Assembly (NCBI GenBank): GCA_029624735.1 | Contig: JARSSM010000025.1 | Span: forward strand, 1 to 64,000 | Origin: Defluviicoccus sp. | Lineage (GTDB): Bacteria; Pseudomonadota; Alphaproteobacteria; Rhodospirillales; Defluviicoccaceae | Length of the DNA: 64,000 bases | Reading direction: 5' to 3' | Part shown: piece after piece, positions 10,901-20,331 of the stretch | Layout of the letters: every line of letters begins with the position of its first letter | How positions within the stretch are numbered: the stretch's first letter is position 1 | Notes under the pieces: generated by a model | Seen by the model: the letters and a program-made list of their open reading frames with translations, nothing else | The model's database searches: none | What the model was told of the DNA's origin: nothing | Program-made: the position numbers and the translations under genes

Positions 10901-11031
10901 ACACCAAGATCGCTTGCGCCCGGAAGTTCTTTGATGAGATCGGTCAGCGTGTGTCCGAGGATCGGGTCAAGTATGACGTGGTTACCAGCTATGAGAAGCT
11001 CATGGATATTGTGGGGCGCGCTGCCGCATAG
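7993..11031 (+). CDS. res: Type III restriction enzyme Res subunit (helicase-endonuclease)
   Basis: The 1012-aa product shows Walker A ETGTGKT (residues 96-102), a DEPQ motif II (221-224), YSATH (motif III), REGWD (motif V region) and [11 protein letters not shown] (549-559, motif VI). A C-terminal PD-(D/E)XK site is visible: D937 in NPDWA, E955 and K957 in VAETKG. Start is GTG 7993 behind a GAGGGGG site. The protein would use ATP hydrolysis to move along or diffuse on DNA and cut when two Mod-bound sites communicate. Length and motif order match the family, and nothing appears truncated, so the Mod-Res core is probably functional. Confidence 0.93.
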   Translation: MKLKFKVQPYQTQAVTAVVDCFAGQPMSNGITYRIDPGRKAQTSAFEEGFKNADLALTELQVLANIKDVQSRQNLPVSDKLVANAGCRINLDIEMETGTGKTYCYIKTIFEMNKRYGWSKFIIMVPSIAIREGVHKSLQITADHFTESYGKKARFFIYNSKRLHELESFSSDAGINVMVINIQAFAARGADNRRIYEELDDFQSRKPIDVIASNRPILILDEPQKMEGAATMEALPKFKPLMILRYSATHKTQHNRVHRLDALDAYNQKLVKKIAVRGIQTRGLAGTNAYLYLEGIEISKKAPVARIEIEVKLASGEIKRQLKRLEFRDDLFAKSEELDQYRDGFTISQIDARNDTVEFTNGVVLRAGEATGDVSERDIRRIQMRETIKAHLDKEKQLFAQGIKVLSLFFIDEVVKYRDYAQPDEKGEYARVFEEEYELLKAEYLAELAIDNEAYRKHLSGIDAAKTHNGYFAIDKKTNRLKDPAVGARSVDSDDVDAYDLILKDKERLLSFAEPTRFIFSHSALREGWDSPNVFVMCMLKHSDNTVSRRQEVGRGLRLSVDQNGDRMDNPAVVHDINVLTVVASESYKNFVAGLQKEIADTLTSRPRKASEAYFTGKTISTDTGSIEITPAMAKQIYRYLVKNDYSDDTDQITSAYHQAKESGSLAALPDELKAHADQIFQIIDSVFSDAQLPKVEDGRKPKTNPLNENFEKKEFQELWRRINQKAVYRVEFDSDELVRKCVSALDSQLRVTPLQYTVQTGIQGDGLTDEQLKAGDGFALTGSTTERGGSVHSLVKYDLLGKIAENTELTRKTAAEILTGIQASVFGQFKENPEHFIAEASRIIAEQKATMVIERLAYDGLSERYDVDIFTANQTGQDFSKASAKLKRHVYDYVVTDSEIERKFADQLDVASEVVVYAKLPRGFLIPTPVGDYNPDWAISFKEGRVKHIYFVAETKGTMSTMKLREIENTKIACARKFFDEIGQRVSEDRVKYDVVTSYEKLMDIVGRAAA

Positions 11032-11057
11032 AATGAGAGGGGTCCGCGTCGCGTTGG

Positions 11058-14000
11058 GTGGCGGTGGTATCGATCGCTGACTGGATCGGCCCACAAGGCT
11101 TGGGGGGTAAGGTGCCAGTCGTCATTTGGCAGGGAACGATCACACTTCCGGCGCTGCCGCTTCGCAAGAAGCGGATCGGCGGCAATCTCGTCGCGCAGCA
11201 GTTGTTTCTTGGCGCGACGTGCAAAGCGCAGGTCTTCGCTAGCGACGTCAAGGGTCATGACCTGATCCGCACCAATCTCACCGGGCCCTATCGAGAGCTG
11301 TTCCTACGGCGCAAGGCAGCGCGGCGTCGACCCGATGCGGTCCCAGCAGTCACATGCGCGGAGGACGGAGACGCCGCCGACTGGTCCGAGTTCATATCGG
11401 TCTCCTGGGACGTTGGTGCAATGGATAGCTATTGCGCCACGCCCGACGAGGTGCGGTCAGCGTGGGCCAACCAGTTCGACTTCCGGGAAGAGGACGAAGA
11501 AGCCGGGCACGCCGGCCTGCGGACGCCGCAGATCGGCGCACTGCATGCTATCTCCGCGCACTTTGCCGTCGGTAAGGAGTTTGAGCCCGCGACCGTCGTG
11601 CTGCCTACCGGGACGGGAAAGACCGAGACCATGTTGGCAACGCAAGTCTATAGACGGCTAGGCCGTTCGCTGGTCCTCGTGCCGAGCGACGCGCTAAGAT
11701 CACAGATCGGCGGCAAATTCACGACGCTCGGCGTGCTGCCGGACGCGCAGGTATTGCCGCGCGAGGTCGCGCGACCGTGGGTTGCGCAGATCAGTCGTGG
11801 CCTCCGCTCCGCGGAGGAAGCACAAGCGCTGCTCGACGCCGCGAACGTCATCGTCGCGTTGCCCAACGTACTCGAAGCATCGGATCCCGACGCTGTCACC
11901 GTCCTGGTCGCCGGCTGCACCGACCTGATCGTCGACGAAGCGCATCACGTTACGGCTGACACTTGGAATGCGATCCGCGATCGCTTCAAGGAGAAACGCG
12001 TCCTCCAATTCACTGCCACGCCGTTTCGCCGCGACGGTAAGCGCATCGATGGCAAGATCATTTTTAACTACAAACTCGGCGATGCCCAGGCAGCCGGCTA
12101 CTATCGGCCGATCACGCTGAGGACCGTCGAGGAGTACGGCGACGACGACGCGCGCGACCGCGCTATCGCCGAGGCCGCCATTACCGTTCTGCGGCGCGAC
12201 CGTGACGAACTCGGCCTTGACCACCTGCTGATGGCGCGGACTCGCAGCAAGGAGCGCGCTGAAAGCGTATCGGCGATTTATGCCGAACTGGCCCCCGATT
12301 TGAAGCCGGTGGTCGTCTATTCCGGAGCCGGACGCACGCTCATCAATCGCGAGGCGCTCGCGAACGTTTTGGATCGCGGTGCAGACGGATCGCGCATCGT
12401 TGTCTGTGTCGACATGCTCGGCGAAGGGTTCGACCTCCCGAATCTCAAAGTCGCAGCGCTCCACGACGCTCACAAGTCGCTCGCGATCACGCTTCAGTTC
12501 ATCGGGCGCTTCACGAGAAAGGGGGCCTGGGGCGAGATCGGCGAAGCGACCGTCGTGGCCAACATCGCCGATCCGAGCGCCGAGAAGAAGCTGGCGAGCC
12601 TCTACGCGGAGGGGGCCGACTGGGATCAGCTAATCCGTCGGCTGAGCGAGGATCGCATTGGCACTGAGCTGCGACTACAGGAGGTGGTAATCGGGCTCAA
12701 GGAGACGGGCGACCTCGGCGCGCAGCTATCACTCTGGAATCTGAGGCCAGCTTTGTCGGCACAGTTCTTCCGAACGACCTGCGTCGCTTGGACGCCGCTC
12801 GCCTATCAGACGGTGCTGCCGGCCAGCGCCGAGAGTTGGTTCGCATACCATCAGGCCGAGAATGTATTGGTGGCGGTCGTGCGCCGCGCGGCGGACGTGA
12901 ACTGGGGAAACTATCAGAACGTCCTCGATACGATCTACGATCTGCTCATCCTTCGCTGGGACCAAAAGGCCGGCGTTCTGGCGCTCTACGCAAGCGATTA
13001 TAACGCGCTTCGTTCGGAGAAGATGGCCGCGGCGGTGACCGACGACGCTACCAAGCTAGTCGCGGGGACCCCGATCTTCAATATCTTGAACAACGTCGAG
13101 CTTCCGCTGGTGAAGAGCCTCGGCTCAGCCCGGATTGGCGCGATCAGTTTCACCTCCTATTTCGGTCCGAACGTGACGGAGGGGCTGGCGAACATTGAGA
13201 AGGCGGAGGCCGAGCTGAACAACATCGCCTGTCTCGGTTACGAGGATGGTGAGCGGGTACTCTGGGGCGGAACGCAGCGACGAGGCAAGATTTGGCAGGC
13301 CAAGGCCGGTACGGTATCGGAGTGGATGGAATGGACCGCCTCGACTTGGGCAAAGGTCACCTCTGAGGACGAGCTCGGTACCAACATCACCCGCGACTTC
13401 TTGCGACCACAGCGAATGGACGGGCCGCACGCCTCCCATCCGATCGCGGCGCAGTGGGGCGAGCAGGCGCAGATGCGCCTAGGAGATCGTCAGTCGATCA
13501 TCTTTGGTACCGCTGAAATCCCGCTGATCATGGTCGACCTCGATGTTGTGGGCGTGGAGGCGGATGGCGCTATCGCGCTGAGGCTCAGCGCGGACGGATT
13601 GTCGTCAGACTATCGCTTGACGATCTCGCAGCATTTGCCCGGCGGCTATTCGCACCAACATGTCGCCGGACCGGAAGTCCTTTTCCGTAAGTCGCGCGAC
13701 GAAGCGCTGCCGCTGGCAGATTACCTGCAGAAGGATCCTTTCATCATCCGCTATGCCGACGGGACTTACTCCTACAATTGCTACCATATCTCCGCAAATC
13801 TTGCGGCCGGAGCTTTCGATAGGGAGCGGCTTGAGGCATGGGACTGGACAGGCATCCCACTCAACAGGGAGTCGATGCACAAAGCGCGCGATCAGGCCAC
13901 GATCCAGTTTCGAACCTATGAGAGGCTGCGCGACGAGTACGACGTTGTCTTCAATGACGACGGGCATGGCGAGGAAGCGGATCTCGTCTGCCTCAAGGAC

Positions 14001-14402
14001 ATCGACGAGGCGACGATTCGGCTTTGTCTCGTCCATTGCAAGGGCGCGCATGGCGGCCACGTCTCGCAGGATATCCGCAACTTTTACGTTGTCTGCGGCC
14101 AGGCGCAAAAGAACATCACCGCCAAGCACAAAGGCTTGCCGCGGCTCTACCAAGACTTGAAACGACGGCATGACGCCTGGGCCAGGGAGGGGGCCTCGCG
14201 CTTTCTGAAGGGCGACATGAAGGCGCTGGCCTATTTCAAGGACAAGGCACGCCGATCGAAGCTGCAGTTTGAAGTGATCTTGGTCCAGCCGGGAGCGTCA
14301 CGCCAGACCGTTACCGACGACAGTCTACGGCTCCTCGCAACTACAGAGCTTTATCTCATGAAGACGACGGAAGCCGCGTTTCGCGTGATCGTGTCCGCGT
14401 GA
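11058..14402 (+). CDS. DEAD/DEAH helicase with C-terminal VHCK putative nuclease domain
   Basis: The 1114-aa product has PTGTGKT (residues 183-189), DEAH (293-296), FTATPFRRDG (motif III) and QFIGRFTRKG (480-489, motif VI). After a long unassigned middle region, the C-terminus carries EEADLV (D975), then LVHCK (992-995 for VHCK) and VCGQAQK. I have seen this VHCK/VCGQAQK segment at the end of several helicase-like proteins. It resembles a PD-(D/E)XK arrangement with H in place of E, but nuclease activity is inference. The GTG start at 11058 is uncertain because the nearest purine-rich site (11035-11042) is 15 bp away. It closes the operon, 26 bp after res. Confidence 0.8.
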   Translation: MAVVSIADWIGPQGLGGKVPVVIWQGTITLPALPLRKKRIGGNLVAQQLFLGATCKAQVFASDVKGHDLIRTNLTGPYRELFLRRKAARRRPDAVPAVTCAEDGDAADWSEFISVSWDVGAMDSYCATPDEVRSAWANQFDFREEDEEAGHAGLRTPQIGALHAISAHFAVGKEFEPATVVLPTGTGKTETMLATQVYRRLGRSLVLVPSDALRSQIGGKFTTLGVLPDAQVLPREVARPWVAQISRGLRSAEEAQALLDAANVIVALPNVLEASDPDAVTVLVAGCTDLIVDEAHHVTADTWNAIRDRFKEKRVLQFTATPFRRDGKRIDGKIIFNYKLGDAQAAGYYRPITLRTVEEYGDDDARDRAIAEAAITVLRRDRDELGLDHLLMARTRSKERAESVSAIYAELAPDLKPVVVYSGAGRTLINREALANVLDRGADGSRIVVCVDMLGEGFDLPNLKVAALHDAHKSLAITLQFIGRFTRKGAWGEIGEATVVANIADPSAEKKLASLYAEGADWDQLIRRLSEDRIGTELRLQEVVIGLKETGDLGAQLSLWNLRPALSAQFFRTTCVAWTPLAYQTVLPASAESWFAYHQAENVLVAVVRRAADVNWGNYQNVLDTIYDLLILRWDQKAGVLALYASDYNALRSEKMAAAVTDDATKLVAGTPIFNILNNVELPLVKSLGSARIGAISFTSYFGPNVTEGLANIEKAEAELNNIACLGYEDGERVLWGGTQRRGKIWQAKAGTVSEWMEWTASTWAKVTSEDELGTNITRDFLRPQRMDGPHASHPIAAQWGEQAQMRLGDRQSIIFGTAEIPLIMVDLDVVGVEADGAIALRLSADGLSSDYRLTISQHLPGGYSHQHVAGPEVLFRKSRDEALPLADYLQKDPFIIRYADGTYSYNCYHISANLAAGAFDRERLEAWDWTGIPLNRESMHKARDQATIQFRTYERLRDEYDVVFNDDGHGEEADLVCLKDIDEATIRLCLVHCKGAHGGHVSQDIRNFYVVCGQAQKNITAKHKGLPRLYQDLKRRHDAWAREGASRFLKGDMKALAYFKDKARRSKLQFEVILVQPGASRQTVTDDSLRLLATTELYLMKTTEAAFRVIVSA

Positions 14403-14488
14403 GTCCTCCGTCCATACGGCAAAAATCCGCAGCTGTAGAGACTAACTTTAATCCGAACCTTTGTCTGCAAGACCTCTGGGCTATATCG

Positions 14489-15760
14489 CTAGGCCACTCG
14501 CCTTTCACGCGGCTGCGTGAGCGCTGCTTCATCTTCATCGAGCAAAGCGGCGATTTTCTCACAGGTCCGTGTAACCGCGAGTTTCAACGCTTCGTCTACA
14601 TGAACGTATCCCTGGGTAACGCTCTGGGCGGCATGGCCGAGGAGCGCACGGATCGTGAGTTCGGAAAAGCCCAGATCTCCAGCAACGCTGCCAAATGTGT
14701 GGCGAAGCGTATGCGGCGTTACGCCGACGATGCCTACGCTCGCACAAAGCCGGGCCAGGCAAGCTTTCGCTGCGGTGAAATGTCCGTCGCCGACGTCGGC
14801 CGGAAATATGTACGGGCAGCCCTTCCGAAGCGGCTGGCTGACGGCAAGTTCCGCCGCAGCCTCACCGATCGCACGGATCTGGGCGTCTCCTTTGGTGTCC
14901 GGGAAACTCACATAGCCGGCATCGGCATGGAGCCAAGGGCGCTGAAGGCCCTGCCCTTCAGATATACGGAAGCCGGTAAGGAGCAGGAAACGGACAATCG
15001 CAAGGCCGACGGGATGTTCCCCGTTGCGCGCCGCGTACCGCATGGCGACGCCAAGCTTCTTGATCTCGACCTCGCTCAGGCGTCGCGTCTTCTTTTTGCT
15101 GGCCAGCTTCCTGGCGCCACGGCTGGGATGGCTTTCGATCTTGTCGAGCCGCGCGGCGTGACCGAGAATGCTCTGCAAGGTCGCGACGGCGCGAGACGCG
15201 ACGCCAGGGCCACCCGTTATGGCGCCCCCGCGCCCGCCGCCCCTTGGCTTCGCCGTCTTGCCCGCAACGATATTGGACTGCATTCCTTCGATGTCGACCA
15301 CCTTCAAGGTGTGCGCAAGCCGGGCGCCGAGCAGCGGCTTGATGTGTGTCTCGATTCGACTTTTATCCATGGCGAGCGTCGATTTCTTGATCGGTCGATT
15401 GCGGCGGCCGAGGATGCGGCCCGCCTCAGCCTCTGCGAGATACCAGTCGCACAGGTCAGCCACGGTCGCCTCCTGACGGGGATTTTCCTCTGGCTCGGCA
15501 GGGTCAGCCCCGGCCGCGATCATGCCGAGCTTGATCATGGCCTGATCGCGAGCTTGCTCGACCGTCATTACGCCGAAGCGACCGAGATTAATGCGCCGCT
15601 CTTTGTCGGCAGCATTTCGGTAATTCAGCACGAAGGTCTGGAGGCCGGAAGGAAGCATGCGAACCCCGAAACCGCGCAGTTCGCTATCCCACAGGAACGC
15701 CTGCTTGCCCTTCGCAGGGGGCTTCATGGCCTCAACCGCCCGCTTGGTAAGTTTGGCCAT
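14489..15760 (-). CDS. Tyrosine site-specific integrase of the island
   Basis: The 423-aa product is a DUF4102-type phage/island integrase. The N-terminal arm-binding segment (MAKLTKRAVEAM, then LRGFGVRMLPSG) precedes a core domain and catalytic domain with R265 in TGFRISE, HTLR (350-353) in HTLRHTF, GH in LLGHAAQSV, and nucleophile Y385 in TQGYVHVD. ATG 15760 follows GGAGGAGCGT; an upstream in-frame start at 15781 is less likely. The gene lies 199 bp from the tRNA-Gly fragment and reads away from it, the usual layout for islands that enter tRNA 3' ends. All catalytic residues are present, so excision may still be possible. Confidence 0.93.
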   Translation of the reverse strand: MAKLTKRAVEAMKPPAKGKQAFLWDSELRGFGVRMLPSGLQTFVLNYRNAADKERRINLGRFGVMTVEQARDQAMIKLGMIAAGADPAEPEENPRQEATVADLCDWYLAEAEAGRILGRRNRPIKKSTLAMDKSRIETHIKPLLGARLAHTLKVVDIEGMQSNIVAGKTAKPRGGGRGGAITGGPGVASRAVATLQSILGHAARLDKIESHPSRGARKLASKKKTRRLSEVEIKKLGVAMRYAARNGEHPVGLAIVRFLLLTGFRISEGQGLQRPWLHADAGYVSFPDTKGDAQIRAIGEAAAELAVSQPLRKGCPYIFPADVGDGHFTAAKACLARLCASVGIVGVTPHTLRHTFGSVAGDLGFSELTIRALLGHAAQSVTQGYVHVDEALKLAVTRTCEKIAALLDEDEAALTQPRERRVA

Positions 15761-15958
15761 ACGCTCCTCCTCCGACGGCAATCGACGATTTTGCTGACAA
15801 TAGCATGCTCAGACCGCCGTTGTCAGCAAATTGTCAGCAGGAGAAGGGAAATCAGGGGGTAATTGACGGCTATGATCGGCGGACGGAATCCGATAAAGAT
15901 CATTTATTATAGTAGGATAGCGTGCTGTAGGATATTCTGGCGTAGCGCCTTCTCTATC

Positions 15959-16003
15959 TTGCCAAGGTTGAAGTCGAGGGTTCGAATCCCTTCGCCCGCT
16001 CCA
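15959..16003 (+). other. Island attachment site: 3' fragment of tRNA-Gly(GCC)
   Basis: The 45 bp begin with TTGCCAA, which fits a glycine anticodon loop with GCC. They continue through the 3' anticodon stem, variable region, T-arm (GGGTTCGAATCCC) and acceptor strand CGCCCGC, then T and CCA. The matching 5' acceptor strand GCGGGCG is absent; upstream sequence only weakly resembles an anticodon stem. The fragment is what remains when an integrase recombines inside the anticodon loop of a tRNA gene. The intact tRNA-Gly should lie at the other island end, left of this window. Confidence 0.8.
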
Positions 16004-16045
16004 GCGGCCGTGGTCCATGCGTGCTCTTGCTGACTTGAGTCGATC

Positions 16046-17329
16046 GTGAACCCGGCGCGCGCGCAGTTCGCTTGGTGCTCGCTGGACTGGGCCAATTCGG
16101 CCTTCCCGACCGTCATCATCACCTTCGTTTTTGCCGCCTACTTCGCCAAGGCCGTAGCCGCTGATGCGATCGCCGGCACCGCCGCCTGGTCGTACACGAT
16201 CAGCCTCTCGATGGCCGCCGTCGCGCTAACAGGCCCGCTCCTGGGCGCGATTGCCGATGCCGGCGGCCGGCGCAAGCCATGGGTGCTCGGCTTCAGCCTC
16301 GTCTGCATCGGCGCCACGGCGCTGTTGTGGTTCGCGGTGCCGCAATCATCGATCGTTATTGTCGTCCTCGCCGTTGTCGCGATCGCCAACTACGGCTTCG
16401 AGACCAGCATCATCTTCTACAACGCCATGCTGCCCGACGTGGCACCGCCGGAGCGGATCGGCCGGATCTCCGGCTGGGGGTGGGCGCTTGGCTATTGCGG
16501 CGGCCTTGTTTGCCTCGTCCTCTGCCTGCTGCTGCTCGTGCAGCCGGATCCGCCGCTGTTCGGGCTCGACCGCGCCGAAGCCGAGCCGGTGCGAGCGACG
16601 GCGCTGTTCGTCGCCGGCTGGTACCTGATCTTCCTGATCCCGTTCCTGGTGCTGGTCCCAGACCGGGCGGCGACCGGCATCGGCGCGACCGCGGCGGCAA
16701 GGCAGGGACTGAAGACGCTGGTCTCGACCGTGCGGCACCTGCGCCGCTATCGACAGGTTGGGCTCTATCTCCTCGCGCACATGATCTACACCGACGGCCT
16801 CAACACGCTGTTCGGCATCGGCGGGATCTACGCGGCCGTCACCTTTGGCATGGGTTTCAACGAGATTCTGGTGTTCGGCATCGCGCTCAACGTCGCTGCC
16901 GGCGCCGGCGCATTCGCCTTTGGCTGGGTCGATGACTGGATCGGCCCGAAGCGAACGCTGATCATCGCGCTCGTGGCGATGATCGCGATCGGCGCCGGAC
17001 TGATCGTCGTTGCCGACGTCACCTGGTTCTGGGTGCTGGCGCTCGCCTTGAGCCTGTTCTTCGGCCCCGCCCAGTCGGCGAGCCGGACGCTGATGGCGCG
17101 CTTGGCGCCACCGAAGTTGGAAGCAGAGATGTTCGGCCTCTACGCCCTCTCGGGCAAGGCGACCGCGTTCCTCGGCCCGGCGCTGTTCGGCTGGGTCACC
17201 CAACTGGCGGGGAACCAGCGCGCCGGGCTTGCCACCATCTTGGTGCTGTTCATCGCCGGCTTAGGGTTGCTCGTGCCGGTGCGCGAGCCGGATCTGGCCG
17301 CTAATGGCGGAAGTGGCGCATCCGCGTAA
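16046..17329 (+). CDS. UMF1-family MFS transporter (Atg22-like)
   Basis: The 427-aa polytopic membrane protein opens with [20 protein letters not shown], characteristic of the UMF1/Atg22-like branch of the major facilitator superfamily. About twelve hydrophobic segments are visible, with the cytoplasmic loop motif [12 protein letters not shown] after the second. Substrate is unknown; eukaryotic Atg22 relatives export amino acids from the vacuole. The start is GTG 16046, 43 bp after the tRNA fragment, so it is the first chromosomal gene beyond the island. Its 3' end overlaps the convergent purH gene by 29 bp. Confidence 0.85.
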   Translation: MNPARAQFAWCSLDWANSAFPTVIITFVFAAYFAKAVAADAIAGTAAWSYTISLSMAAVALTGPLLGAIADAGGRRKPWVLGFSLVCIGATALLWFAVPQSSIVIVVLAVVAIANYGFETSIIFYNAMLPDVAPPERIGRISGWGWALGYCGGLVCLVLCLLLLVQPDPPLFGLDRAEAEPVRATALFVAGWYLIFLIPFLVLVPDRAATGIGATAAARQGLKTLVSTVRHLRRYRQVGLYLLAHMIYTDGLNTLFGIGGIYAAVTFGMGFNEILVFGIALNVAAGAGAFAFGWVDDWIGPKRTLIIALVAMIAIGAGLIVVADVTWFWVLALALSLFFGPAQSASRTLMARLAPPKLEAEMFGLYALSGKATAFLGPALFGWVTQLAGNQRAGLATILVLFIAGLGLLVPVREPDLAANGGSGASA

Positions 17330-18872
17330 ACACCATGGCAAGGCCGCGCGCGTCGGCGGCCGCGATGACGTCCGCATCGCGGACTGAGCCGCCCGGCTGA
17401 ATCACGGCCGTGGCACCGGCCTCGGCACAAGCGATCAGCCCATCGGGGAAGGGGAAGAAGGCGTCCGAGGCGACAACCGCACCCTTCGTCCGCGGTTCCG
17501 TCTCGCCCGCGGCCGTGCGCGCATCCTCGGCCTTCCACGCAGCGATGCGGGCCGAATCGACTCGGCTCATCTGGCCTGCGCCAACACCAACGGTGCCGCC
17601 GCCACGGGCGAACACGATCGCATTCGACTTGACGTGCTTCGCCACCCGCCAAGCGAAGGCGAGATCGGCAGCTTCCGCGTTGGTAGGAGGCCGCTTGGTC
17701 ACCACGTCCCACGCTCCCGCCATCAAGGCGGTGTCACGGCCCTGCGTGAGAAAACCGCCGGCGAGCGAGCGGAAGGTCATTCCGGCCTGGGCCGGGTCCG
17801 GCAGTGCGCCGGTCACCAGGACGCGCACGTTCTTGCGCGGCGCCAAGATCGCGCGCGCCTCGTCGTCCACCGCCGGCGCGATAATGACTTCGAGGAAGAT
17901 CTCCGCCAGCATCCGGGCAGTTGCGGCATCGAGCGGTCGATTGATGGCGACGATGCCGCCGAATGCGCTCACCGGATCGCAGGCAAGCGCTTTGCGGTAG
18001 GCATCGGCTACCGTCGCCGCCTCGGCGACGCCGCACGGGTTGGCATGCTTGATGATGGCGACCGCTGGCTGGTCAAACTCGGCCACCAGCTCGAACGCGG
18101 CGTCGGTATCGCCAAGATTATTGTAGCTCAGCTCCTTGCCCTGGATCTGCTGGGCGCTGGCGACGCCGGGCCGGGCGTCGGACGTCACGTACAACGCCGC
18201 CGTCTGGTGCGGGTTCTCGCCGTAACGCAGGCTTTGCCGCAACGTGCCAGCGATGACGACGCGCTCAGGCGACGCCTCGCCCTGTTCCGCCGCGAACCAC
18301 TGGCCGATGGCGGCGTCATAGGCGGCCGTGCGCCGGAATGCCTTGGCCGCCAGCGCCTGGCGCCAGGCGAGGCTGGTGGCGCCGTCGTGTGCTGCCATTT
18401 CCTCAAGCAGGCGCGGGTAGTCGGCGGCATCGACGATCACAGTCACGAAGGCATGGTTCTTGGCGGCAGCGCGGATCAAGGCCGGGCCGCCGATATCGAT
18501 GTTCTCAATGCAGGCCGCGGCATCGGCGCCCGCCGCGACCGTCGCCTCGAAGGGGTAGAGGTTTACGACCAGAAGGTCGATTGGAAGGATATCGTGGGCG
18601 GCCATTGCCCGCTCGTGCTCGGCATTGCCACGGACCGCCAACAGGCCGCCGTGGATCTTCGGCTGCAGCGTCTTGACGCGGCCGTCCATGATCTCCGGAA
18701 AGCCGGTGAAATCGGACACTTCCCTGACCGCAACACCGCCTGCGCGCAAGGCAGCCGCCGACCCGCCGGTCGAGAGGATCTCGACGCCCAGCCGGCTGAG
18801 CGCTTGGCCGAGGGGCAACAGGCCCGCCTTGTCGGAAACGGAGATCAGCGCGCGGCGGATCGGATAAGACAT
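17301..18872 (-). CDS. purH: Bifunctional AICAR transformylase / IMP cyclohydrolase
   Basis: The 523-aa protein catalyses the last two steps of de novo purine synthesis: formylation of AICAR from 10-formyl-THF and ring closure to IMP. The N-terminal cyclohydrolase half has the family pattern [16 protein letters not shown] and [15 protein letters not shown]. The transformylase half has KHANPCG and the C-terminal [19 protein letters not shown] 18872 is used; a TTG one codon upstream is less likely. The 3' end overlaps the convergent transporter gene by 29 bp, so their transcripts would be antisense at the ends. Length is normal for PurH. Confidence 0.97.
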   Translation of the reverse strand: MSYPIRRALISVSDKAGLLPLGQALSRLGVEILSTGGSAAALRAGGVAVREVSDFTGFPEIMDGRVKTLQPKIHGGLLAVRGNAEHERAMAAHDILPIDLLVVNLYPFEATVAAGADAAACIENIDIGGPALIRAAAKNHAFVTVIVDAADYPRLLEEMAAHDGATSLAWRQALAAKAFRRTAAYDAAIGQWFAAEQGEASPERVVIAGTLRQSLRYGENPHQTAALYVTSDARPGVASAQQIQGKELSYNNLGDTDAAFELVAEFDQPAVAIIKHANPCGVAEAATVADAYRKALACDPVSAFGGIVAINRPLDAATARMLAEIFLEVIIAPAVDDEARAILAPRKNVRVLVTGALPDPAQAGMTFRSLAGGFLTQGRDTALMAGAWDVVTKRPPTNAEAADLAFAWRVAKHVKSNAIVFARGGGTVGVGAGQMSRVDSARIAAWKAEDARTAAGETEPRTKGAVVASDAFFPFPDGLIACAEAGATAVIQPGGSVRDADVIAAADARGLAMVFTRMRHFRH

Positions 18873-18976
18873 CAAAGGAGTGCTCCCTGGCTCAAGGCTT
18901 CAGATCGGCGTGGCACGGTGGCCGTCGACATAGCAAAGGCCGGCCGGGCACGCATCGCTCGTCCTGCCGCAGTGTT

Positions 18977-20227
18977 TCAAGCGCAGAGCGCCGGGACCGG
19001 CAAGGGGCTGAGGAAACGGCCGCCGGCGGCCTCGAAGGCCGGATGCTGCTCAGCAATCGCTTGCGCGTCCTGCCAGGCGAGCACGATCACCAAGTCCGGC
19101 CGGCGCGCCTCCAGTTCCGCAGCCGCCACCACTGGGATGTGCAGCCCCGGTGTATAGTGCCCCGCATGCAGCGGGCTGGCATCGGCAATGAAGGTGATCA
19201 CGTCGGCATCAAGGCCCAATTGGTAAAGCAGCGTCGTCGCCCCAGTCTGAGCGCCGTAGGCAGCGATGCGTAGGCCGGCCGTTTTCGCCGAGTCGAGGTA
19301 GACGGCGAGCTGATTCCTGATTGTTGCGAGCCGGCTCGCCAACGTGCGGTAGGTGTCCGGGTCGGCAAGGCCGAGCCTACGCTCGTCCGCCAGCAGCGCC
19401 GCTACCGAGGCTTCGACGGGGGCCGGCCCGCCCATCGGTCGCGCCATGCCACGCAGGCGGCCACCATGCAGCCGGGTGCGGGTGACGGTGATCAGTTCCA
19501 GCCCGTTCCGGTTGAGCGCGCGCATGAGCGGAGCGACGCTGTGATAGTCAAGCGTCGCGTGGGTAATCATGTCGACACCGGCGTCAGCGACGAGGGCATG
19601 GAGCGACGGGACCTCGAAACTGAACAGCCCATCCGGCCGCAGGAGCATTCGCACGCCCTCGAAAAAGCCGGACGGGTCATCGGTCTGGCTCAACAAGTCG
19701 TGGGCGATCACCAGCCGGGCCGGGCCGCGCTCGTCTTCGATCCGGGCTGCGATCGAAGGCTGGAAGAAGCCGGGGTAGGTGTCGATGCCGCGACCGATTG
19801 CCGTGCCGGCAACGTTGACCGACGGCTCGACGCCCTGGACTCGCCAGCCAGCATCCTCGAACAGCGCCAACAGGCTGCCGTCGTTGCAGCCGATATCGAT
19901 GACGAGAGATTGTTCGGGTGCGCAGCAACGTTCCATCAGTTCGCGCGCCCAGGCGAGGTTGTGCGCCTGATGCTCCGGCCAGTCGGAGTCGGCATCGACC
20001 GCATCGCCCACCATCGCGTATCGGTCGAGGATGTGGGCGAGCTGAACGTGGCGGCAGCTCTCACACAGAACGAGTTCGAGCGGGAAGCACGCTTGCACCT
20101 CGCCCAGAGCGCGCTCGGCAACGAAGGCGTTGGCCGGCGGTGTCGGCACCAGCTCGATCACCGGTGTCAGATGGGTGTCGCCGCACAGCCCGCAACACAT
20201 ACGCCACGCGCAGGCTGGCGCGCTCAT
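18977..20227 (-). CDS. SAM-dependent C-methyltransferase with zinc-binding head (sugar methyltransferase-like)
   Basis: The 416-aa product starts with a zinc-ribbon-like head, C12xxC15 and C55xxC58, then the SAM-binding motif VIDIGCNDGSLL. It ends in the C-terminal Rossmann-like half (AAYGAQTGATTLLYQLG) typical of Methyltransf_13/23/14 proteins. Characterised relatives C-methylate NDP-keto-sugars for deoxysugar or O-antigen pathways; the exact substrate here is unknown. ATG 20227 puts the first CxxC near the N-terminus as in the family; GTG 20284 is an in-frame alternative. It stands between rsmB and purH, a spot where a heparinase-like gene is common in related bacteria. Confidence 0.82.
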   Translation of the reverse strand: MSAPACAWRMCCGLCGDTHLTPVIELVPTPPANAFVAERALGEVQACFPLELVLCESCRHVQLAHILDRYAMVGDAVDADSDWPEHQAHNLAWARELMERCCAPEQSLVIDIGCNDGSLLALFEDAGWRVQGVEPSVNVAGTAIGRGIDTYPGFFQPSIAARIEDERGPARLVIAHDLLSQTDDPSGFFEGVRMLLRPDGLFSFEVPSLHALVADAGVDMITHATLDYHSVAPLMRALNRNGLELITVTRTRLHGGRLRGMARPMGGPAPVEASVAALLADERRLGLADPDTYRTLASRLATIRNQLAVYLDSAKTAGLRIAAYGAQTGATTLLYQLGLDADVITFIADASPLHAGHYTPGLHIPVVAAAELEARRPDLVIVLAWQDAQAIAEQHPAFEAAGGRFLSPLPVPALCA

Positions 20228-20331
20228 CGAAGCCAAGACGTTGCTCTCCCCTTCGCTCACGCGGCCCAGCCGTCCCTCCCCCACCTGGCAGACGCCGGAA
20301 GAAGGGCAGACAGCAGGATCGCACCCGTTTC

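Noticed and set aside
791-14402. DISARM or BREX identity for the defence operon
   Set aside because: No DrmB, PglZ, BrxC or BrxL-like protein is present, and the methyltransferase is a Type III Mod next to a Res subunit.
14399-15862. 487-codon plus-strand open frame opposite the integrase
   Set aside because: The minus-strand integrase has all catalytic residues; the opposite frame has no known domain.
15900-16003. Complete tRNA gene
   Set aside because: The 5' acceptor strand and D-arm are missing; only the anticodon-loop-to-CCA part is present.
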